A DNA stretch of 9,698 nucleotides from an uncultured Oscillospiraceae bacterium (GTDB lineage Bacteria; Bacillota; Clostridia; Oscillospirales; Oscillospiraceae). The notes below the pieces were generated by a model. That model was not told the origin of the DNA. It did not search any database and saw only the letters and a program-made list of their open reading frames with translations. Of the stretch, positions 5,096-9,698 are shown one piece after another. Location: assembly GCA_947631805.1 (NCBI GenBank), contig CANRNA010000052.1:1-9698 (forward strand), read 5' to 3'. The position numbers and the translations under genes are program-made. Within the stretch, counting starts at the first letter, position 1, and every line of letters begins with the position of its first letter.

Positions 5096-7195
5096 ATGAG
5101 AAAGCTAATCAGTACGGGACGGCTGCTGTTTCTGGGCGTGGTCATGGCGGCGGTGCTGACGGTGTTCATGGTCACCCTCTACCGGCTCCAGATCGTGGAG
5201 GGCAACGAGAACTATGAGAAGTCCATCAACTCCATCGTGACCACCGAGACCATCATCGCCGCCCGGGGCAATATGATGGACCGGTACGGGCGGCTGCTGG
5301 TGTCCAACCGCAACTGCAACAACCTGCTCATCGACGACCAGGAGCTGATGATGTCCGGCCTGGACAACAACGAGATAAACGCCATCATCCTGGAGATGTG
5401 CCGCATCGTGGAGGAAAACGGCGACACCTACAACGACGAGCTCCCCATCACCCAGACCACCCCCTGGGAGTTCACGGACATGTCGGACAACCAGGCCATA
5501 CTGCTGAACGCCTGGCTGGACCATAAGGACATGCGCCGGGACTCCTCCGCTGTGGAGGTCATGGCCAAGATGCGCACCCGCTACGGCATCGACGGCAACT
5601 ACACCGCCGAGGAGATGCGCATCATCGCCGGTGTGCGCTACGCGGTGAACGTGCGCTACGACATCAACACCGCCGACTACGTCTTTGCCAAGGACGTGAA
5701 CATCAGCACCATCACCTCCCTCATGGAGGCGGACCTGCCCGGCTTCACGGTCCAGATGAGCTATACCCGCGAGATAAACACCGCCTACGCCCCCCACATC
5801 CTGGGCTACACCGGCCCCATGACCGCCGAGGAGTATAAGACCTACAAGGACGAGGGCTATCCCATGAACGCCACGGTGGGCAAATCCGGCGCGGAGGCGG
5901 CCTTTGAGTCCTATCTGCACGGGGTGGACGGGGAGATGGAGATCACCCGCACCAAGGACGGGGTCATCACCAGCACGGTGTACACAAAGCCCCCGGAGCC
6001 CGGAGACAATATCTATCTGACGCTGGACATCGAGATGCAGAGCGCCGCCGAGACCGCTCTGGCCTCCTATATCGAGGAGACGAACGAGGAGACAGACAGG
6101 CTCAACAAGCAGTATATCGCCAAAAACCAGCTCAGCGAGGTCCGGGACCTGATCACCGGCGGGGCCCTGGTGGCCATCGACGTGAGGACCGGGGAGCCGC
6201 TGTGTATCGCCAGCTACCCCAGCTATAACCTGGAGACGTTTTTGAAGGACTACGACACGCTTTTGGAGGCGGAGAACAACCCCATGGTGAACCGGGCCCT
6301 GTCCGGCCTGTACTCCCCCGGGTCCACCTTCAAGCCCTGCATGGCCGTGGCCGGTCTGGCGGTGGGCTATCTGGCCGCGGACACCACCATCACCTGCACC
6401 ACGTTCTTTGAGAAGTACCGGGACGCGGGCTACGTGCCCGGCTGTACCGGCGGCCCCCACGGGCCGCTGAACGTCAGCGGCGCGCTGACCTACAGCTGCA
6501 ATTACTTTTTCTTCACCGTGGGCGACAATATCCAGATAGACGCCATCGACAAGTATGCCTCCGCCTTCGGCCTGGGCGAGCGGACGGGCATCGAGCTGGC
6601 CGAGGCCCGGGGCCGGGTATCCTCGCCGGAGTACAAGGCCCAGCTCTACGCCGGAAAGCGCGACGCCTCCTGGTTCGCGGCGGACACCCTGCTGGCCTCC
6701 ATAGGCCAGGGCCTCACCGGCGTGACCCCCCTCCAGCTGGGCCGTTACGCGGCGGCCCTCGCCAACAGCGGCAAGGTATACAGCTGCTCCATCCTCAAGT
6801 CCGCCTCCAGCTACGACTACTCCGAGAGCGTCTACGAGCGGGAGCCGGAGGTTATGAACGAGGTGGAGCTGAACGCGGAGGGCTGGAACCTGGTCCACGA
6901 GGGGATGCGGGGCGTGGTCTCCCAGATGGCCGGTACGGCCTGGTCCAGCTTCCTCAACTTCGACTATGAGGTGGCGGCCAAAACGGGCACCACCGAGACA
7001 AACACCGCCACCAACGACGCGTTCTTCATCTGCTACGCCCCCTACAGAGACCCGGAGGTCGCCATCGCGGTGGCCATTGAGAACGGTACCAGAGGCGCAA
7101 AATTGGGCACCATCGCCCGGGAGATGCTCCAGCACTACTTCGACTTCCAGCAGAGCACACAGGTGACGGAAAACGAGCTGACCATGCTCCACTGA
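5096..7195 (+). CDS. mrdA: Class B penicillin-binding protein, PBP2 (elongasome transpeptidase)
   Basis: The 699-residue protein starts at ATG 5096 with AAAGGA (5085-5090) upstream. A small 5-bp hairpin (5071-5084) directly precedes that site. One transmembrane anchor (about 10-29) is followed by the N-terminal dimerisation/pedestal region with the class B pattern RGNMMDRYGRLLVSN (58-72). The transpeptidase domain (about 350-690) has all three active-site motifs: S410-T-F-K413 with the nucleophilic Ser in SPGSTFKP, S467-C-N469, and K629-T-G-T632. It cross-links peptidoglycan at the outer membrane face during cell elongation and is a beta-lactam target. Adjacency to mreC and mreD points to PBP2 rather than the divisome protein FtsI. 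No rodA, the usual glycosyltransferase partner, lies in the window. mreD ends 31 bases before it. Confidence 0.93.
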   Translation: MRKLISTGRLLFLGVVMAAVLTVFMVTLYRLQIVEGNENYEKSINSIVTTETIIAARGNMMDRYGRLLVSNRNCNNLLIDDQELMMSGLDNNEINAIILEMCRIVEENGDTYNDELPITQTTPWEFTDMSDNQAILLNAWLDHKDMRRDSSAVEVMAKMRTRYGIDGNYTAEEMRIIAGVRYAVNVRYDINTADYVFAKDVNISTITSLMEADLPGFTVQMSYTREINTAYAPHILGYTGPMTAEEYKTYKDEGYPMNATVGKSGAEAAFESYLHGVDGEMEITRTKDGVITSTVYTKPPEPGDNIYLTLDIEMQSAAETALASYIEETNEETDRLNKQYIAKNQLSEVRDLITGGALVAIDVRTGEPLCIASYPSYNLETFLKDYDTLLEAENNPMVNRALSGLYSPGSTFKPCMAVAGLAVGYLAADTTITCTTFFEKYRDAGYVPGCTGGPHGPLNVSGALTYSCNYFFFTVGDNIQIDAIDKYASAFGLGERTGIELAEARGRVSSPEYKAQLYAGKRDASWFAADTLLASIGQGLTGVTPLQLGRYAAALANSGKVYSCSILKSASSYDYSESVYEREPEVMNEVELNAEGWNLVHEGMRGVVSQMAGTAWSSFLNFDYEVAAKTGTTETNTATNDAFFICYAPYRDPEVAIAVAIENGTRGAKLGTIAREMLQHYFDFQQSTQVTENELTMLH

Positions 7196-7212
7196 CAAGG
7201 CATTGCACCGGA

Positions 7213-7229
7213 CCGGGGAGGGCCCCCGG
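7213..7229 (+). other. Small GC hairpin between PBP2 and mgsA
   Basis: CCGGGG (7213-7218) pairs with CCCCGG (7224-7229). No T-run follows, so it does not look like an intrinsic terminator. The 74-base gap holds no obvious promoter, and mgsA is probably co-transcribed with the upstream genes. The pairing may be chance in such GC-rich sequence. Confidence 0.25.
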
Positions 7230-7269
7230 CCCGAGACGATAACAGGATCACGGATATAGGAGGACCGTA

Positions 7270-7680
7270 ATGAATATCGCATTGATGGCACACGACGGAA
7301 AGAAGGAACTGATGGTGCAGTTCTGCATCGCCTACTGCGGCATTTTGGCAGAGCACACCATCGTCGCCACGAACACCACCGGCAAGCTGGTGAGCGAGGC
7401 CACGGGGCTGCCCATCCATCTGTACATGAACGCCACCCAGGGCGGCGTGCAGCAGATAGGGGCCCGTATCGCCTACAACGAGCTGGACCTGGTCATGTTC
7501 TTCGCCGATCCCTACCACCCGGAGCTGTTCGGCCCCGTGAACGAGATAGCCCTCCTGTGCGCCGCCCACAACATCCCCTTCGCCTCCAATGTGGCCACGG
7601 CGGAGGTGCTGGTGCAGGGCCTGCGCCGGGGCGACTTCGGCTGGCGAGACATCGTCAACCCCAAGAGCAAGAAGAAATAA
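7270..7680 (+). CDS. mgsA: Methylglyoxal synthase family protein lacking key catalytic residues
   Basis: The 136-residue protein starts at ATG 7270 after a strong AGGAGGA site (7258-7264). It aligns end to end with MgsA: MNIALMAHDGKKELMVQF, VATNTTGKLVSEATG (32-46), GGVQQIGARIAYNELDLVMFF (58-78), NIPFASNVATAE (101-112) and RRGDFGWRDIVNPK. MgsA normally converts dihydroxyacetone phosphate to methylglyoxal and phosphate in the cytoplasm. Several residues known from E. coli MgsA are replaced. The catalytic Asp71 of GGDQQ is Val60. His98 and Asp101 of the HxPD segment have become F-G-P-V (87-90). The phosphate-binding SG before GGDQQ is NA (54-55), and ATGTTG reads ATNTTG. His8, Asp9 and Lys12 remain. 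The frame is intact, so this is either an inactive relative or a protein with a changed function. In clostridia mgsA often follows mre/rod genes. Confidence 0.82.
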   Translation: MNIALMAHDGKKELMVQFCIAYCGILAEHTIVATNTTGKLVSEATGLPIHLYMNATQGGVQQIGARIAYNELDLVMFFADPYHPELFGPVNEIALLCAAHNIPFASNVATAEVLVQGLRRGDFGWRDIVNPKSKKK

Positions 7681-7695
7681 GAGACAAGACCCGCT

Positions 7696-7722
7696 GGCGG
7701 CAGCCGCTTCCCGGCTGCCGTC
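7696..7722 (+). other. Stable hairpin just upstream of the hisS ribosome binding site
   Basis: CGGCAGCCG (7698-7706) and CGGCTGCCG (7712-7720) are perfect reverse complements around a 5-base CTTCC loop, extendable by G-T and G-C pairs to 11 bp. No T-run follows; the sequence goes directly to the AAGGAG site of hisS (7729-7734). It may act as a processing or stability element, or a weak attenuator, between mgsA and hisS. The 59-base gap is too short for a T-box leader. Confidence 0.5.
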
Positions 7723-7739
7723 CCATGTAAGGAGCAGAT

Positions 7740-9086
7740 ATGAAGAAAATAGAGCCCCGGACCCTGTCCGGGTTTATGGAGCTTTTGCCCGGACCCCAGA
7801 CCCAGATGCGCGCCATCATGCAGGTGCTGCGCCAGACCTACGCCCTGTACGGCTTCACCCCCATCGACACCCCCGTCATCGAGTCGGCGGAGGTCCTGCT
7901 GGCCAAGGGCGGCGGGGAGACCGAAAAGCAGATATACCGCTTTTCCAAGGGGGACACCGACCTGGCGCTGCGGTTCGACCTGACCGTGCCCCTGGCGAAA
8001 TACGTGGCGAAAAACTACGGCCAGCTGACCTTCCCCTTCCGCCGGTACCAGATAGGCAAGGTATACCGGGGGGAGCGGGCCCAGCGGGGCCGGTTCCGGG
8101 AGTTTTACCAGGCCGACATCGACGTGATAGGCGACGGCGCCCTGGACGTGTCCAACGAGGCGGAAATGCCCGCCATTATATGCCAGGTATTTCAGCGGCT
8201 GGGACTGGAGCGGTTCTGCATCCGCATGAACAACCGCAAGGTGCTCGGCGGCCTGTTCGAGTACCTGGGCGTGGGGGACAGGGCCGCCGCCATCATGACG
8301 GCCATCGACAAGCTGGAGAAGATAGGCCCGGAGAAGGTCACGGCCATTCTCACCGGGGACGAGGTGGGCCTCAGCCCGGAAAAGGCCAGGGAGCTGCTGG
8401 CCGTCATCCACGCCGCCGACCCCATGGCCGCCCTGGAGGGGCTGGCCGGAAGGTGCCCGGCGCTGGACGAGGGCATAGCCGCCCTGAAGGCCGTGACGGC
8501 CCTCCTGCCGGGGCTGGGGGTGCCGGACGACAAGTGGCGCGTGGACCTGAGCATCGCCCGGGGACTGGACTACTACACCGGCACGGTGTACGAGACCTTC
8601 CTGCTGGACTACCCGGAGGTGGGCTCGGTCTGCTCCGGGGGCCGGTATGACGACCTGGCGGGGTATTACACCGACAAGAAGCTCCCCGGCGTGGGGGTGT
8701 CCATCGGTGTGACGCGGCTGTTTTACATTTTGCAGGAGCAGGGCCTTTTGAACGAGGCGGTGGTCACCGCCCCCTGCGACGCGCTGGTGATACCCATGGG
8801 CGAGGGGCTGGATTACGCCGTCCGCTGCGCCACGGCCCTGCGCGCCGCCGGTGTGCGCACCCAGGTGTACGCCGAGAAGAAAAAGGTCAAGGCCAAGTTC
8901 GCCTACGCGGACAAGCTGGCCATCCCCTACGCCGTGGTGGTGGGCTCCGACGAGGAGGCCGCCGGGACGGTGGGGCTGAAGGACCTGCTGTCCGGCGGAC
9001 AGGTGACCGTCCCTGTGGAGGAGGCCGCCGCCATTATTTTGAAGAGCATTGACCGGTCTGTGAAGCCGGTGAAAGGAAGTAAATGA
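7740..9086 (+). CDS. hisS: Histidyl-tRNA synthetase
   Basis: The 448-residue class II synthetase starts at ATG 7740, 5 bases after AAGGAG (7729-7734). It attaches histidine to tRNA-His in the cytoplasm, using ATP. The N-terminus has a motif 1 region (GFMELLPGPQ, 11-20, then PIDTPVIE). Next come ALRFDLTVP (76-84), the motif 2 loop RGERAQRGRFREFYQ (110-124), the histidine-specific RGLDYYTGTVYE (274-285), and GGRYD (300-304). The C-terminal anticodon-binding domain covers about 345-435. The common bacterial motifs are close to RDLLP and RPQxGRxRQFHQ; this protein's GFMELLP and RAQRGRFREFYQ differ and recall the REFYQ form seen in eukaryotic HisRS. The stop codon is one base from the aspS start, so the two are co-translated. 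Confidence 0.95.
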   Translation: MKKIEPRTLSGFMELLPGPQTQMRAIMQVLRQTYALYGFTPIDTPVIESAEVLLAKGGGETEKQIYRFSKGDTDLALRFDLTVPLAKYVAKNYGQLTFPFRRYQIGKVYRGERAQRGRFREFYQADIDVIGDGALDVSNEAEMPAIICQVFQRLGLERFCIRMNNRKVLGGLFEYLGVGDRAAAIMTAIDKLEKIGPEKVTAILTGDEVGLSPEKARELLAVIHAADPMAALEGLAGRCPALDEGIAALKAVTALLPGLGVPDDKWRVDLSIARGLDYYTGTVYETFLLDYPEVGSVCSGGRYDDLAGYYTDKKLPGVGVSIGVTRLFYILQEQGLLNEAVVTAPCDALVIPMGEGLDYAVRCATALRAAGVRTQVYAEKKKVKAKFAYADKLAIPYAVVVGSDEEAAGTVGLKDLLSGGQVTVPVEEAAAIILKSIDRSVKPVKGSK

Positions 9087-9087
9087 C

Positions 9088-9698
9088 ATGACACAGATGC
9101 GCACCCATACATGCAGCGAGCTCCGGCTGGAAAACGCCGGGCAGAAGGTGAAGATCGTCGGCTGGCTGGAGAACGTCCGGGAGGTGGGCTCCGCCCTGGC
9201 CTTCGCGGTGATACGGGACTTCTACGGCGTCACCCAGGTGGTGGCTGAGACCGAGGAGATGGTCCGGCAGTTCCGGTCCATCACCAAGGAGAGCACCGTC
9301 TCCGTGGAGGGGACGGTCCGGGAGCGGGACAGCAAAAATCCCAAGCTGCCCACCGGGGAGATAGAGATCGTCCCGGAAAAGGTGGAGGTGCTGGGTCGCT
9401 GCCACTACGGCGAGCTGCCCTTCGAGATCAACCGCAGCCGGGAGGCGGACGAGGCCATCCGGCTGAAGTACCGGTATCTGGACCTGCGCAACCCCGCCGT
9501 GAAGCAGAACATCATCCTGCGCTGTAACGTGGTGGCGGCCCTGCGCAGCGCCATGCTCAGCCACGGCTTTTTGGAGATAACCACCCCCATCCTGACCGCC
9601 TCCAGCCCGGAGGGCGCCCGGGACTACCTGGTCCCCGCCCGGAAGCACCCCGGCAAGTTCTACGCCCTGCCCCAGGCCCCCCAGCAGTTCAAGCAGCT
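9088..9698 (+). CDS. aspS: Aspartyl-tRNA synthetase, N-terminal 203 codons (cut by window end)
   Basis: The frame opens at ATG 9088, one base after the hisS stop, with AAGGA (9073-9077) upstream. A second ATG at 9097 is less well placed. Residues about 22-105 form the OB-fold anticodon-binding domain (KIVGWLENVREVGS, then VIRDFYGVTQVV). The class II catalytic domain begins after RYLDLRNP (129-136). Motif 1 is HGFLEITTPILTASSPEGARD (159-179), followed by YLVPARKHPGKFYALPQAPQ (180-199), which is diagnostic of bacterial AspRS. It charges tRNA-Asp in the cytoplasm. The OB-fold segment usually reads like GGLIFIDLRDREG; here it is SALAFAVIRDFYG, a noticeable variant. Whether it also charges tRNA-Asn cannot be judged from this fragment. 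Confidence 0.93.
   Translation, partial: MTQMRTHTCSELRLENAGQKVKIVGWLENVREVGSALAFAVIRDFYGVTQVVAETEEMVRQFRSITKESTVSVEGTVRERDSKNPKLPTGEIEIVPEKVEVLGRCHYGELPFEINRSREADEAIRLKYRYLDLRNPAVKQNIILRCNVVAALRSAMLSHGFLEITTPILTASSPEGARDYLVPARKHPGKFYALPQAPQQFKQ

Noticed and set aside
3631..5175. Long minus-strand frame opposite mreC and mreD
   Set aside because: Low-complexity His/Gly/Gln-rich translation and no family resemblance; a shadow of the real plus-strand genes.
5105..7291. 728-codon minus-strand frame opposite PBP2
   Set aside because: It runs exactly opposite a protein with all transpeptidase motifs. Its own translation has no recognisable motif.
7681..7739. Possible T-box or tRNA-sensing leader before hisS
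   Set aside because: The gap is only 59 bases, with a single hairpin and no T-box sequence or terminator; too short for a T-box.
7512..9104. 530-codon minus-strand frame opposite mgsA and hisS
   Set aside because: Shadow of hisS; composition is typical of antisense translation of GC-rich coding DNA.

Overview
The window is strongly GC-rich (by eye above 60% in the genes) and reads as ordinary chromosome from a Gram-positive anaerobe. The best guess is a gut clostridium of the Oscillospiraceae type. This is an inference from the DnaD-domain protein, the maf-mreC-mreD-PBP2 cluster followed by an mgsA-like gene, the hisS-aspS pair, and AGGAGG-type ribosome binding sites. No transposase, phage gene, CRISPR array, tRNA or rRNA was seen.

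Layout. Positions 1-563 (minus strand) hold the N-terminal 187 codons of a DnaD-domain replication protein that runs off the left edge. Positions 564-998 are a divergent control region and the only sizeable non-coding stretch. It is AT-rich and contains three interlocking palindromes, several copies of an 11-bp operator-like sequence GCTATNATAGC overlapping TATAAT boxes, a back-to-back promoter pair, a plus-strand terminator-like hairpin, and a second plus-strand promoter close to the next gene. From 999 to the right edge all genes are on the plus strand and tightly packed: a two-part U32 'peptidase' (probably an RNA-hydroxylation type protein), maf, mreC, mreD, a class B penicillin-binding protein (PBP2 type), a methylglyoxal-synthase family protein, hisS, and the first 203 codons of aspS.

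How the genes fit together. maf, mreC, mreD and PBP2 form a rod-elongation (peptidoglycan side-wall) module. U32 and maf overlap by 10 bp, and maf and mreC overlap by 4 bp, so they are probably translationally coupled. mreB, which usually sits between maf and mreC, is absent here, as are min genes and rodA. hisS and aspS are separated by one base and form a translation module.

Most notable points. (1) The MgsA-family protein keeps the fold signatures but lacks the catalytic Asp of the GGDQQ motif (it reads GGVQQ) and the downstream HxPD motif, so it is probably not an ordinary methylglyoxal synthase. (2) The palindromic promoter array between the DnaD-domain gene and the U32 operon looks like a binding array for an unidentified regulator. 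(3) HisRS and AspRS both carry motif variants unlike the common bacterial forms. The rest is ordinary housekeeping content.
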